A stretch of DNA of 64,000 bases from Tepidanaerobacter syntrophicus (GCF_001485475.2 NZ_DF976999.1:96001-160000); one strand, 5' to 3'. Positions 7,336 to 16,711 are shown, counted from the first letter of the stretch. Numbers and translations are program-made. The notes: generated by a model from the letters alone, not told the origin.

Positions 7336-9858
7336 TCAAATCAGGTCTATAAACCTTGTTTCCGTTGAACCGTCCTCGTATTCAATGACTATCTCAACAC
7401 CAACTTGGCCGTTTTCGCCCTTTTCAAGGTTTTCGGAAGCAATCTGCGCTGAAAATGTATAACTTTTACGTGTTGCTGGGTATACCGTCTGTGACAGACT
7501 CTTTGTCATACCAGGTATACCAACAGCCTTGAAGGAAGCCGTTCCCGAAACGCCGTTTTCGGTAACCACCTCAAAGCCGGAATTGACCCAGTAGGCAAAA
7601 CCATCATCCGCTCTGGAATTGCGCAGATGGTTGAATGGTACCATATCTTTAATTTCCTGACGGTTTATCAACTCTGCTGAGGACAGTGCATCCGCTGCCT
7701 TGTCCCACTGTGCTGAAGAATCGCCGAGTTCCCGCAGTTTAGTTGAAAGCTCGATCACTGTTTTCCAAGGCTCCTGCAAGTTGTACTGCCTACGCACAAC
7801 ACGTGTCTTTACCAAAAGGCCTAGTTCTTTATCGTCCACTGTAACAATATCACCCAGTTTCCATGCTTCGTGCTCATAACCGGTTAGCGCAGATAAATCC
7901 ATTGCAGACAGTACATAAGAAACGCGAGGCTTCGAATATTCTGCAAGCCGCATTTTTGCATATTCCAGCATCTGATACGGATTTGTAAACGACGAACAAT
8001 CAAGCGTCGACACCCTCACTTCACTGGAAAAAGTGTAATCTTCCACGTATTCCTTACCTCCATTAATTGAAGCGAAGGTCAATCCGTCCTTTCCATAAGC
8101 ATAGAGCCTTGTCACTAATTCACGTGTATCGACTACCCGCTGAATACTTTTCAAATTCTTTCTATATGAAAAAAGCGCTCCGCTGTCGGTACCACTAAAA
8201 GTCAAAAGGTGTACCTGGCGGTTGGCGCTGTCAAACACCAGATCGCCGCCATAAATATTCTGTACGGTGCGAAGGATGGATAAGGCATTTTTTTCTGTAC
8301 ACTGCCATGTTCTCTTCGTGCTAACAGTAACATTTCCTACTGTCCAGCCTGTACCCAAAAGTGCATATTGCATCGGAACATCTGCAGTATCTGCATTGAA
8401 TTCCCTAGGTACTTTTTCCGCACTGAAAGACAGATCATAAAACACCGCTTCAGCATATACTTGCGTAATAACACGCCCATCTTCACCTTTATTATCCGTT
8501 AAGGTACGGATCCGGTAAATGTCATTTACGATTTGCACTTGTTTTTCATTTTCCAGTGTGCTTCTTTTTGGATCATGGAACGGAAGCTTGAATTCCAGCG
8601 TATCCGCACCATTCACCTCACCAGTGACAATGATATCAAAGGCATTTTCAAGAACAGCTTCCCATGCTCCGTTTTTGTCCAAAATCACAGGACGGGCAAA
8701 GCCTAACTTCTCATATGGCGCTTTCGGTATGTCATGAAGCTGTATTTCCAGAAGTTTTGGCGTCCTCAACGGATCGCTGCTGGTAAGGGTAACACGGAAC
8801 CTGATATATTGCCGATTTGGCGATTGAAGTTCACCGCTGGTTCCCACAGCCTGCCATGCAGACCATTCTTCAAGATCATCGCTTGTGCTGGTCTCTACTA
8901 GAGACACTGAAGTAACACCTGCAGTATATTCGCTTGTCACAGCTACACGACCGCTGCCCGATAATGCACATGGAACCGCCCTTGTATAAAGTACGCCACT
9001 TGCAGGATACTCGCCATCTGTTGCTTTAAGGGTGACTGCGCCAGGCTCTGCCAAAGCATCTACATCCGAAGCCGCATCCCCACCGTTTGCATGCAAAGAC
9101 GACTTAAAATATAACAGCAAATCATCAGCTGTAAGCTGTGAGTCCGTTTCCAGAAACCAGTCGTCGAAGCCTCCGGCATAGTAGTAGGTATTTGCATGCA
9201 TCCCCATAATAATGTCTGCTATACATTCCCGATTCAGCTCTCCCGAAAAGGAACGCACAGGCGACACCCAGGTTGCCCCGTCGCTGCGATCGCATATGAT
9301 GTTCTGTACCTTTTTGTTGCTTACTTCAATGATGGAGGCGATAAAATACCAGCCGCCATTTTTCAAGGTAATGGTAGCCGTTTCACTCTGGTCGTAGATT
9401 AGTGTGCCGGAGGAGTTATACAACATAAGCCTAAGTCTCCCTTGATAAAGTGAAACATAAAAAATTGGCTGACCGGGTCCTTGGCGGGTATTGAATATGG
9501 GTATATATGTCTGGCCGACCGAATAGGTGGTAGGATTAATCCAACCTCCTACAACAATCTTTTCGCCCAGATTGCTAAAGAAACTCCCATCATTTTCTGC
9601 TATAAGATGGGTCTTTTCAGAAGTCGGGTTAACGATGTTTTGCCTGAAGTATCTTCCGAATCTTCCAGCAATAAGGTTTGCTGATGTCCCTGACCAGCCG
9701 GAGATGGTAAAATGTCTGCCATGTCCCGATGAATCCATAAGCTGAAGATTTTCGTCTGGTGTTTTTTCATTAAATCGCCATAAAGCAGACGTCCTTGATG
9801 TTACAGGAAACTCACCGGTAAAATCCTCTTGGCTCGTTAGAATTGATTTTATCGCCAT
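7336..9858 (-). CDS. Phage tail tip protein (Tal / tail endopeptidase-like) with LamG domain
   Basis: 840 residues. Residues ~25-235 look like a concanavalin-like LamG fold (TSALWRFNE, LMDSSGHGRHFTISGW, VVGGWINPTTYSVG). From ~385 the sequence matches the siphophage Gp37/Tal-type tail tip protein (TGEVNGADTLEFKLPFHDPK, VNDIYRIRTLTD, AEAVFYDLSFSAE), including the KNALSILRTVQNIYGGDLVF segment. Such proteins close the tail tube and contact the host surface; the LamG part is a likely carbohydrate-binding adhesin. It follows Dit with 4 bp between. The N-terminal placement of the lectin-like domain is unusual. Confidence 0.85.
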   Translation of the reverse strand: MAIKSILTSQEDFTGEFPVTSRTSALWRFNEKTPDENLQLMDSSGHGRHFTISGWSGTSANLIAGRFGRYFRQNIVNPTSEKTHLIAENDGSFFSNLGEKIVVGGWINPTTYSVGQTYIPIFNTRQGPGQPIFYVSLYQGRLRLMLYNSSGTLIYDQSETATITLKNGGWYFIASIIEVSNKKVQNIICDRSDGATWVSPVRSFSGELNRECIADIIMGMHANTYYYAGGFDDWFLETDSQLTADDLLLYFKSSLHANGGDAASDVDALAEPGAVTLKATDGEYPASGVLYTRAVPCALSGSGRVAVTSEYTAGVTSVSLVETSTSDDLEEWSAWQAVGTSGELQSPNRQYIRFRVTLTSSDPLRTPKLLEIQLHDIPKAPYEKLGFARPVILDKNGAWEAVLENAFDIIVTGEVNGADTLEFKLPFHDPKRSTLENEKQVQIVNDIYRIRTLTDNKGEDGRVITQVYAEAVFYDLSFSAEKVPREFNADTADVPMQYALLGTGWTVGNVTVSTKRTWQCTEKNALSILRTVQNIYGGDLVFDSANRQVHLLTFSGTDSGALFSYRKNLKSIQRVVDTRELVTRLYAYGKDGLTFASINGGKEYVEDYTFSSEVRVSTLDCSSFTNPYQMLEYAKMRLAEYSKPRVSYVLSAMDLSALTGYEHEAWKLGDIVTVDDKELGLLVKTRVVRRQYNLQEPWKTVIELSTKLRELGDSSAQWDKAADALSSAELINRQEIKDMVPFNHLRNSRADDGFAYWVNSGFEVVTENGVSGTASFKAVGIPGMTKSLSQTVYPATRKSYTFSAQIASENLEKGENGQVGVEIVIEYEDGSTETRFIDLI

Positions 9859-9862
9859 GTTA

Positions 9863-10636
9863 TCACCTCCATCTGCTTTTTGCCTGTATTTTTAACTCAG
9901 TAAAGGTCGCGTTTTCTGCGGCAATCTCAATATGATTAACACCTTTCCTGAGAATTGGAAAATTCAGATCCTGCAGGCTGGGAAGGCCATTTCTCAAGGT
10001 TCCGCCTGTTTCATCAATAACCTTAGCTGTTACCATGCCGGAGTCGACAATCAGAGTTTCACCTTCAGATAATGAGCCAACAATTCTCAATTCCTCGTCG
10101 TTCGTAATAAGCGAAATATAGCTTGATGAAGACGTTGATATCAAACCCTTCAAGAGATAAACCGGATTGGAATCCGCATTTCCTTTAACCCTCTCCAACT
10201 CATGCAGGCCTGTTTCAGAAAGAACAAATATCTCATCTTCCAACGCATAAGCATACGGGTCGGGACAAACAAACCGAAGTTCAAAGCTGCCCGCTGTCCG
10301 CAGTATCCGCTCACAGTCAACCGCTTCTGATAAGCGAGCTATGAAATATCGGTCGGGCAAATCATCTAGAACAAGTTGTTTAAGCCCGTTTTCCGGATTT
10401 AACCATTCAGCAACATTATCAAGAACCGATACAAGCTCGGCAAAACTGCGCTGGGGAAGCACACTGCAGCTAATTATTATGTTTCGTTCTGATATGTCGC
10501 AGCCAAAATCTGCAATACCTGCTTTGCCCGGCACAGTTTCAAAGGAATTGCGCAGGGCAGGGGAGACCTGCCATTTGGTAAGTCTTGCTCGTATTTTCAT
10601 ACTTTGCGACGATATTCCATTGTAGATAAATCCCAT
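9863..10636 (-). CDS. Distal tail protein (Dit)
   Basis: 257 residues behind GGAGGGAAGCAT. The order tape measure, this gene, tail tip is the one used for Dit in siphophages of Gram-positive hosts. The N-terminal half (SMKIRARLTKWQVSPALRN, VPGKAGIADFG, NIIISCSVLPQ) and a DLPDRYFIARLSEAVDCERI segment fit the phage tail component/SPP1 gp19.1 family. Dit forms the hexameric hub joining the tail tube to the tip. The C-terminal ~100 residues would form the second, galectin-like domain. No abnormality seen. Confidence 0.85.
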   Translation of the reverse strand: MGFIYNGISSQSMKIRARLTKWQVSPALRNSFETVPGKAGIADFGCDISERNIIISCSVLPQRSFAELVSVLDNVAEWLNPENGLKQLVLDDLPDRYFIARLSEAVDCERILRTAGSFELRFVCPDPYAYALEDEIFVLSETGLHELERVKGNADSNPVYLLKGLISTSSSSYISLITNDEELRIVGSLSEGETLIVDSGMVTAKVIDETGGTLRNGLPSLQDLNFPILRKGVNHIEIAAENATFTELKIQAKSRWR

Positions 10637-10649
10637 ATGCTTCCCTCCA

Positions 10650-12836
10650 TTATGCTGTTATAAAACGTCCCTGCGCCCTTGAACCTGTCTGCATCAGGTT
10701 ATATAACTCCTGTGAAATCCTACGTATGTCTTCTTCACCACGAACAATCATCTGCTGCACCACAACAAGCGGCCCAGAAGCTAAACCGCTAAATCCACCT
10801 CGTCCACTTACATTAATGTCAGGAGATATATTAAAATCTGTCGGCACTGCATTTTGCATATCGTCCGCCACTCTGGCCATAGCCTTGTCAAATCCCTCAC
10901 CAATACCCAGTGCCATATTGCCGCCAATACCTTCAAAAACAGTGGACGGAGATCTGATTCCAAGAAAATTCTTTACTCCATCAACAATACCGGAAAAGAA
11001 ACCGGAAACCTTATCCTTAATCCAGCTACCAAGGCTCTTAATACCTTCCCATATGCCTTTTACAATGTTCTTACCGATCTCAACCACCGAAACAACCGCC
11101 TTACCCAAACCTTCAATTATAGCCGCAATAATCTGAGGTAAGGACTTTACTAATTCTGGAATGGCTTTCACAAGCCCGGCAGCAAGCTGTACGATAAGCG
11201 TAATTCCTAATTCTATGATCTTCGGCATGTTGTTCGTCACAAATTCAATGATTGTTGTAATTATCCTCGGCAGTGCTTCAATTAGTTCTGGCAATGCATT
11301 TAAAAGTCCCTGCGCCAGTCCCTGAATCAATGTAAAAGCAGCTTCAAGGATTTTGTCCATATTATCCAGCAGCCCTTGCACAATGGTGATCACTGCTTGA
11401 ACTGCTGCTGGAATTAGCTCCGGTAATGCTTCTCCAAGCCCCATTACCAACGCTGTGATTAGCTGCACCGCTGCATCAATGAGTAAAGGTAGGTTATCAA
11501 TGAGTGCTCCGACAATGGTCATGACCGCATCTACTGCTGCTGGAATCAGCTCCGGCAGCAGGCTCAAGAGAGTTTGAAGCACCTGAGAGAACAATTCAGT
11601 TACAGTTTGCAACAGCACGGGAAGCAGATCTTTGACTGCTGAGATAATCGCACCGGTTGCCTCCGGCAGAGCGGCCACTATATTTTCCAAAACCGGTATG
11701 ATATTTTTAACTACAGCCTGAAAGGCATCCACAAGATTTTGTGTTAGGTTCGTCATATCAGCGTTCGCATTGCCAAGTCCTGCTATAAACGAACTTAGAG
11801 AGGCTTGTAAAAGACCAATAGAACCGCTGATGGTCTGGGTAGACTCTCTTGCGAAGTTGCCAGCATACTGTTCGGTTTTTTCAAAAAACATCTGCATGGC
11901 GATCTCGGCCTTTTCGGCATTGGTTGCGCTATTCCAGGCAAAATCCAGCCCTTTTGCAAGAGCATAAGCTTCGATGGTAGTGGCGTTCATGGCGACACCC
12001 AGATTATCCATCATGGTGAAGTTACCCTTGGCTGCGCCAGCGATGGATTCCATGGCAGTCTGCATGTCAATGCCCATAACCGAAGCCATATCTGCCGCCC
12101 GTTGCATGGCCTTCTCAGTAAGCTCCAGACTTTTTTGCTGATCGACACCAGCACCCTGAAACAGTGCGCCCATTTTGTTGGCGGTGGCAAGGTACTCGGA
12201 TTGGGACAAGCCCAGATTCTTGTAGGCTTCTTCTCCCGTTTTTTGGATACGTGCAGCATATTCTCCAAACACAGCTTCAGAACCGCCAAGGTTCTGCTCA
12301 AGCTCACCAAACTGCTCCACGACCTCTTTTCCCAGCTTGATGGCAGCCGCGCCCGCTGCGGCCGCTGCAGCACCCATAGCCGCGCCAACACCTTTAAGAA
12401 CGCTGCCCAGCTTCTCAAATTTCGAGCTGGATTTTTCGGCATTGTCTCCACTTTCCTTCAATTCGTCCCCAAGTTCATCTGCACTTTCAGCAGACTGTTC
12501 GAGTTCGCGCTCCATTTTGTTCAGCTCGGCTTTGGCGTTGTTGAGCTGTATCTGCCAGGACTGCGTCCGCTTGTCGGTTTCTCCGAAAGATGAGGCGGCA
12601 TTGGCAAGGGCTTTCTCCAAAGTAGCTATTTTTTCTTTCTGCAATTCGATCTCTTTGTTAAGCACCTTGTTTCTTGCAGTAACAGCTTCAACTGACTTAT
12701 CCTGCTTGTCGAACTGAGATGCGACCAGGTTCATTTCGCTACCCAGTACCTTAAAACTTTGGTTGATCTCACGAATGGCGTTTTTAAATTCCTTTTCGCC
12801 TTCAATCCCGATCTTCAGGCCAAAATTGTCTGCCAC
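10650..12836 (-). CDS. Tail tape measure protein
   Basis: 728 residues, GTG start after GGAGGCGGTTAT. The first ~130 residues are charged coiled coil. The middle (~125-330) carries the phage_TMP/TP901 core (AATANKMGALFQGAGVDQQ and NLGVAMNATTIEAYALAKGL). Residues ~380-600 consist of repeated hydrophobic helices built on LPELIPAAVDAV-, LPELIEALPRI- and IPELVKSLPQI-like units, typical of a tape measure that also reaches the host membrane. Its length sets tail length; at about 0.15 nm per residue this suggests a tail near 110 nm. Upstream are the two tail-chaperone frames. Confidence 0.95.
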   Translation of the reverse strand: MADNFGLKIGIEGEKEFKNAIREINQSFKVLGSEMNLVASQFDKQDKSVEAVTARNKVLNKEIELQKEKIATLEKALANAASSFGETDKRTQSWQIQLNNAKAELNKMERELEQSAESADELGDELKESGDNAEKSSSKFEKLGSVLKGVGAAMGAAAAAAGAAAIKLGKEVVEQFGELEQNLGGSEAVFGEYAARIQKTGEEAYKNLGLSQSEYLATANKMGALFQGAGVDQQKSLELTEKAMQRAADMASVMGIDMQTAMESIAGAAKGNFTMMDNLGVAMNATTIEAYALAKGLDFAWNSATNAEKAEIAMQMFFEKTEQYAGNFARESTQTISGSIGLLQASLSSFIAGLGNANADMTNLTQNLVDAFQAVVKNIIPVLENIVAALPEATGAIISAVKDLLPVLLQTVTELFSQVLQTLLSLLPELIPAAVDAVMTIVGALIDNLPLLIDAAVQLITALVMGLGEALPELIPAAVQAVITIVQGLLDNMDKILEAAFTLIQGLAQGLLNALPELIEALPRIITTIIEFVTNNMPKIIELGITLIVQLAAGLVKAIPELVKSLPQIIAAIIEGLGKAVVSVVEIGKNIVKGIWEGIKSLGSWIKDKVSGFFSGIVDGVKNFLGIRSPSTVFEGIGGNMALGIGEGFDKAMARVADDMQNAVPTDFNISPDINVSGRGGFSGLASGPLVVVQQMIVRGEEDIRRISQELYNLMQTGSRAQGRFITA

Positions 12837-12863
12837 ATAACCGCCTCCTTTCCTGCAAAATTT

Positions 12864-13055
12864 TTAAATTCCGTAAGGTATCACATCATCAATGGTAAGC
12901 ATACGCTTTGGTTTCGCCAGCCCTAAAAACTGCTTATGGCACTCCCATAAATCAAGCAGGTACCCAATAGGCATTAGCCATACTTCATCCTCTGAACGGT
13001 TGAGCTGAACAGTACCGTAATATAGAAGCCGAGTGAACAATTCCTCATCGCTCAC
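12864..13055 (-). CDS. Tail assembly chaperone, T-type frame reached by -1 frameshift
   Basis: 63 residues if started at the GTG overlapping the upstream stop, beginning (M)SDEELFTRLLYYGTV. It is more likely made as a C-terminal extension of the 13052-13438 product. A -1 slip at the A AAA AAC heptamer (13067-13073) reads HTGRV and then continues into this frame without a stop. In lambda-like tail operons such G/GT pairs act as chaperones on the tape measure. It sits directly before the tape measure gene, as expected. Confidence 0.8.
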   Translation of the reverse strand: MSDEELFTRLLYYGTVQLNRSEDEVWLMPIGYLLDLWECHKQFLGLAKPKRMLTIDDVIPYGI

Positions 13056-13438
13056 TCGGCCGGTGTGTTTTTTAAGTCATCCTCACTTTCAACGTTTCTT
13101 TTGGTACCCTTGAACATTGCTTCCATGATAGCGTCTTTATATGCTGCCAGTTCCAAGGGAGATGTGAGAAGTTCCACTGTCTCTTCAGTCAGGAGTTCAC
13201 GCTTATCCTGATTTTTGAGGTTGTGTATCAAAATGCTCTGGTTAGCCAGCAGTGTAATCAGCCATACCACTTCGTCAAGAGCCATCTCGAAGTTCTCGGT
13301 TTTCATCAGTTTCGTGCCGAGGTTTTCAAGACCGCCGTACCTTTTTGCAATCTCCTTTGTCGCTTTAGTGGTTAGAATAAGCTGATATTCTTCATCGCCG
13401 ATTTTGATAACTGCGCTTCTGTCATTATCCTGCATCAT
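13052..13438 (-). CDS. Tail assembly chaperone, G-type frame
   Basis: 128 residues, starting MMQDNDRSAVIKIGDEEYQL. It has the position (major tail protein, this gene, tape measure) and the helical, acidic character of Gp13/G-type tail chaperones. The extreme C-terminus is encoded by GAT GAC TTA AAA AAC, which holds a classic -1 slippery heptamer five codons before the TGA stop. Both the short and the frameshifted product would be made, in a ratio set by slippage. The start overlaps the major tail protein stop (ATGA). Confidence 0.82.
   Translation of the reverse strand: MMQDNDRSAVIKIGDEEYQLILTTKATKEIAKRYGGLENLGTKLMKTENFEMALDEVVWLITLLANQSILIHNLKNQDKRELLTEETVELLTSPLELAAYKDAIMEAMFKGTKRNVESEDDLKNTPAE
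13067..13073 (-). other. Programmed -1 frameshift site A AAA AAC
   Basis: In the zero frame TTA AAA AAC the heptamer has the X XXY YYZ form. The -1 frame is open and joins the next ORF, which begins at the overlapping stop. Frameshifting between the tail chaperone genes is conserved in long-tailed phages, and this heptamer is one of the most efficient known. Confidence 0.8.
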
Positions 13439-14034
13439 TCACTGCCTCCTCCCACAGCAAATACCGGCTCATAAACTTCCGTATACCAGCCGGTAATAGT
13501 TTCAGGCGATACACCGGGATCGTCTTCGCTGACCTCCGCCTTCCAAGGGTGCTTTCCCTGGCCATCTGGTTTGTTACGTCTCATGACTGTCCCTTCAATG
13601 GTGGGTGTCGAAAAGGTAATGCTATCACCTTTCGTTTGGAGATTTGTAGCCGGGATTCCGAATTTAACCCTGTAAAGCCAAAAATACCTGTACTTGCCGT
13701 TAGCTTTCTTGGCTCTAAAGCCGATTGCCACAGGCGCGCCACCATCCTCGCTGGTGGAAATCAGCACCTTATTGTCATCAAGGGTGGCTCCCGTCAAAAC
13801 CTCAGCAGCGTCTACTCCGATATCTGCAACACCAAGAGTCAGTGTGCCGCTTTGAAATTCCTTGACCACTTCTGCCGCCCCGTCGTCGGCATAAAGTGTC
13901 GCCTCTGCGAGCTCGACAGAAAGTTCTGCCGTAATAGCCTTAGCCAGCGGAACAGGCGTGTCGTATGTCTCTTCTCCGTTTTCATTCTCAGTTATTTTGG
14001 CATAATATAACCTGTCCAGTCCGATTGTGGCCAT
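13435..14034 (-). CDS. Major tail protein (phi13-type)
   Basis: 199 residues from the ATG spaced 9 nt after GGAGG. It begins MATIGLDRLYYAKITENENG and contains the beta-rich tube pattern ELSVELAEATLYADDGAAE, LTLGVADIGVDAAEVLTG and VAIGFRAKKANGKYRYFWLY, characteristic of the phi13-family major tail protein. It polymerises into the tail tube. An alternative ATG three codons upstream lies too close to the ribosome site. Downstream overlap with the chaperone gene is 4 bp. Confidence 0.9.
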   Translation of the reverse strand: MATIGLDRLYYAKITENENGEETYDTPVPLAKAITAELSVELAEATLYADDGAAEVVKEFQSGTLTLGVADIGVDAAEVLTGATLDDNKVLISTSEDGGAPVAIGFRAKKANGKYRYFWLYRVKFGIPATNLQTKGDSITFSTPTIEGTVMRRNKPDGQGKHPWKAEVSEDDPGVSPETITGWYTEVYEPVFAVGGGSE

Positions 14035-14039
14035 GTTTT

Positions 14040-14384
14040 TCATTCCTCCTTTACTTCATACTCTTTTACCACATCAATGGCATAGTGGTGATAGCCGGTA
14101 TCGTCCTCATGGCCTATATACCGCCTGTCGGTAATGGTAAAGCCTGCTTGAAGCAATGTGTTCACTATTTCGTTTTTACGGGCAGTGTAGTTTCCCTTGG
14201 TAAATAAAGACAACCTTACCTCCTGAGTTTCTACCTGAGGCCGGTTGTCTGCAAAAACTTCAAATGTATCTGTCATCGGAGTAATGACAAGGTACTCATC
14301 TGGCGGTACACCGCTAAATACCCCGGTTTCAATGGGGATACCCAAACCATCTAATAACGAGTTTAATTCTGACAATATGCTCAT
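14040..14384 (-). CDS. Tail terminator/completion-type protein
   Basis: 114 residues (MSILSELNSLLDGLGIPIET, EYLVITPMTDTFEVFADN, QEVRLSLFTKGNYTARKNEI). Length, order between the HK97 gp10-like protein and the major tail protein, and the strand pattern fit the DUF3168/tail terminator group that caps the tail tube and joins it to the head. No catalytic motif. The name is inferred mainly from gene order. Confidence 0.7.
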   Translation of the reverse strand: MSILSELNSLLDGLGIPIETGVFSGVPPDEYLVITPMTDTFEVFADNRPQVETQEVRLSLFTKGNYTARKNEIVNTLLQAGFTITDRRYIGHEDDTGYHHYAIDVVKEYEVKEE

Positions 14385-14812
14385 ATACGACCCAGCTCCT
14401 GTTCCAGTCTTGACTTCATTACTTCGATGCAGGACTTCCTTGTAGCTGATTTTGCCGGTTTCAAAAAGGGCCTTGGAGGCTGCCCGGACTTGCCATACTC
14501 AATAATATTAGCAATCTTCGCATTGCTTTCCCCATCCTTCCTTGGTTCAGTAAAGCCGATTTTTATGTTGTGGTTTCCATCCCTGTCCTGTTTGGCAGGA
14601 GAAAGTCCCAAAGCATTTACCAATTCACCGGTTGCTCTGGACGGATATTTAGTGCCGCTCCCGATAACTGACTGAAGATTGGACTTTACTTTTGAAAGAA
14701 CCACTTCCCCGCCTGCTTCCAGCACCTTAGGTATGATTTCGTCTGTTCTTTCTCCAAGTCTGGATAACTTGAGCAAGAACTCTTCCGGCATTTTAACTTC
14801 CACCTTAGCCAC
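14381..14812 (-). CDS. HK97 gp10-like head-tail joining protein
   Basis: 143 residues. KVEVKMPEEFLLKLSRLGER followed by IIPKVLEAGGEVVLSKVKSN and the C-terminal IIEYGKSGQPPRPFLKPA is the recognisable HK97 gp10 family pattern, the last part (F/YGxxxxPPRPFLxPA) being diagnostic. It helps connect the head to the tail. ATGA overlap with the next gene indicates translational coupling. Confidence 0.88.
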   Translation of the reverse strand: MAKVEVKMPEEFLLKLSRLGERTDEIIPKVLEAGGEVVLSKVKSNLQSVIGSGTKYPSRATGELVNALGLSPAKQDRDGNHNIKIGFTEPRKDGESNAKIANIIEYGKSGQPPRPFLKPAKSATRKSCIEVMKSRLEQELGRI

Positions 14813-14828
14813 GTTGCAGCTCCCCCTT

Positions 14829-15164
14829 TTATGCTTTGCTTGATTTCACTTTTTCCGCAAGCACCTCAATATACATTCCGCGTCCCTTCACATCCTCTAC
14901 ACTGATAATGTTGTACCTGCCATCGCTGCAAACGAGTACAAGATCTGTGGTAACTTCCAGGTTAGGTATCTTACGGAAGCGGAACAGGGCAGACGCCTGC
15001 GAAAACGCCGCCCTGTTTGCCCATTTTTCACTGCCATGCCTATCTTCCTTGTATGCCCTTACCGAAGCAAGAATGACATCATCTTTTTCAGTAAAACCCT
15101 CACTATCCTTAACCGGCTTGACTGAGATAATGTCCACGAAAGTTTTCATTTTCCCAAGGCCCAT
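14829..15164 (-). CDS. Head closure / head-tail adaptor (SPP1 gp16-like)
   Basis: 111 residues from the ATG two bases after the stop of the preceding connector gene. MGLGKMKTFVDIISVKPVKD, VRAYKEDRHGSEKWANRA and RFRKIPNLEVTTDLVLVCSD fit the phage head-tail adaptor family, which closes the portal channel. A TTG five codons upstream was rejected because it overlaps the previous gene and has no better ribosome site. Confidence 0.85.
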   Translation of the reverse strand: MGLGKMKTFVDIISVKPVKDSEGFTEKDDVILASVRAYKEDRHGSEKWANRAAFSQASALFRFRKIPNLEVTTDLVLVCSDGRYNIISVEDVKGRGMYIEVLAEKVKSSKA

Positions 15165-15166
15165 AT

Positions 15167-15475
15167 TTACACCTTCCAATCCCGGTCAAGCCACAACAAA
15201 AGGTTAACTGTATTCCATACCTGCTGTCCTGCCTGCACACTATCCCCAAAAAAGCCAGCCGTCGAGCCATCCCTGCTTTCATAAAAATGGCTCGACAGCA
15301 TAATGACAGCCTGCTCAGTAGTAGGCAGCATTGGGTTTTCGGCATAATATCCTTCCGGCTTTTTCTGGTAACTTTCTGCATAGGCCACTGCGGCTTTGAT
15401 ATACTCTTGTAAAAGTGCGTCATCTTCGCTGTGCTGCAATATGAGGTTTGCTTTAACCTTCTCCAAAAGCTCCAT
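15167..15475 (-). CDS. Head-tail connector (gp6-like / QLRG family)
   Basis: 102 residues from ATG behind GGAGGGCAGCGGC. MELLEKVKANLILQHSEDDA, LLQEYIKAAVAYAESYQ and VIMLSSHFYESRDGS match the phage gp6-like connector family (DNA packaging, head-tail connector), mostly helical. It follows the capsid gene and precedes the adaptor, the normal order. An ORF extension to 15496 overlaps the capsid stop and was not chosen. Confidence 0.85.
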   Translation of the reverse strand: MELLEKVKANLILQHSEDDALLQEYIKAAVAYAESYQKKPEGYYAENPMLPTTEQAVIMLSSHFYESRDGSTAGFFGDSVQAGQQVWNTVNLLLWLDRDWKV

Positions 15476-15495
15476 GCCGCTGCCCTCCGTTTTCA

Positions 15496-16698
15496 TTAAG
15501 CTGATTTCTGCTGCAGTATCTTGACTGCTTCAGACAGTACCAGCTTGCCATCTACACGCTGGGTTGCCATGAATCCTACCTGTCCGGTAGCAGCATACAG
15601 CTCATTGAGCCGCTTAAAAACCCTGCCTTGACGGTCTGCCACCCAGTAGTAGGAAAAATCACCAAATACAATTGTCTTTGCTCCGGCGGCAATGGCTGGC
15701 ATAAATGCAGAAGTTTTAACTGGACGATTGAGGATAGTATCCGGTGTTCCAGCAGTTACAGAAGGCTGCCAGAGATACTGACCGTTGTTGTCTTTGAGCT
15801 TCCTTATAGCTTTAATTGTCGAATCATTCATAATGAATACAGCGTTCCTGCGGTACGGAGACTTTAGGCTGTAGAACAAGTCCATGATCTCGTCAAGGGT
15901 AATGGCTGTTGCACTCGCCGCAGTTACTCCTATCTCGCCACCGCCGTTATCTGCCAAGATACCGGTTGGCTTGCCAGATCCGTCGCCGATAAAAAATGCT
16001 TCCTCCTCTTTTGCTCCGATTCGGCGGGCGAATTCTTTGGCTATATACTGCTCAAGGTTAAATACACTGTCGTTTAACAATTCCTCTGACACCTTGATCA
16101 TAGTAGCCAGCTTATATGCGCCGATGGATACCTGTGCAAAGGAGTCATCACTTTCCGGAATCTGACCTTCCTCATCCACCCAGGATGCAGTACCCTTGCT
16201 TGCCACCACAGGAATTTTCTTGTCGCCGCTGGACGTGGTAATAACATTGGCAATCTGCCTAAATATATTCTCCTCCTCCAGCGCTTCCACAAGAGTACGC
16301 TCAAAGTCGTCGGGGACAAGATATCCACCTTCGGTGTCCTCTCCAATCTGCAGCGCGTTATGCACGTCATATTTGCGCCTGCCGCGCATCATGTTCCAGA
16401 AAGACTGCCTGTACTCATCGCTGGCACGTCCGGTTTTCTCATTGTTGCCAGATATGGAAGTGGGTTTGTCTGTAATAGGAATATTCAACGGTTTTGACAG
16501 TTCCAAATCTATGGCAGCCTGACGCTCAAGACGTTCTATTTCTTTGCCCAGCGCAATAACGTCGGCTTCCATTTTTTCATAAGTCGCGGTATCCTCCGGT
16601 GAAAGCAGTCCGTCGTTCCCGCGTTTGCTGTCGAGGAAAGCTTTAGCAGCTTCCCATACTTTCGCGCGTTTTTCACGCAGTTCCAGTATTTTGCTCAT
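15496..16698 (-). CDS. Major capsid protein, HK97 fold
   Basis: 400 residues from ATG spaced 9 nt after AAGGAGG. The first ~100 residues are a charged coiled coil (LRE..AKVWEAAKAFLDSKRG), matching the HK97 delta/scaffold domain that the neighbouring protease removes. The body has HK97 landmarks: GGYLVPDDFERTLVEALEEE, the E-loop and N-terminal region with IPVVASKGTASWVDEEGQIP, LATMIKVSEELLNDS, then GDGSGKPTGIL. The P-domain and C-terminal MATQRVDGKLV complete it. Length is normal. Confidence 0.95.
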   Translation of the reverse strand: MSKILELREKRAKVWEAAKAFLDSKRGNDGLLSPEDTATYEKMEADVIALGKEIERLERQAAIDLELSKPLNIPITDKPTSISGNNEKTGRASDEYRQSFWNMMRGRRKYDVHNALQIGEDTEGGYLVPDDFERTLVEALEEENIFRQIANVITTSSGDKKIPVVASKGTASWVDEEGQIPESDDSFAQVSIGAYKLATMIKVSEELLNDSVFNLEQYIAKEFARRIGAKEEEAFFIGDGSGKPTGILADNGGGEIGVTAASATAITLDEIMDLFYSLKSPYRRNAVFIMNDSTIKAIRKLKDNNGQYLWQPSVTAGTPDTILNRPVKTSAFMPAIAAGAKTIVFGDFSYYWVADRQGRVFKRLNELYAATGQVGFMATQRVDGKLVLSEAVKILQQKSA

Positions 16699-16711
16699 AA
16701 TCAAATCCTCC

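Noticed and set aside
10341-12717. Several plus-strand ORFs opposite Dit and the tape measure gene
   Set aside because: They are mirror frames of long, well-supported phage genes.
12864-13055. An independent small gene started by GTG
   Set aside because: Possible, but the in-frame slippery heptamer and continuous -1 frame favour a frameshifted extension.
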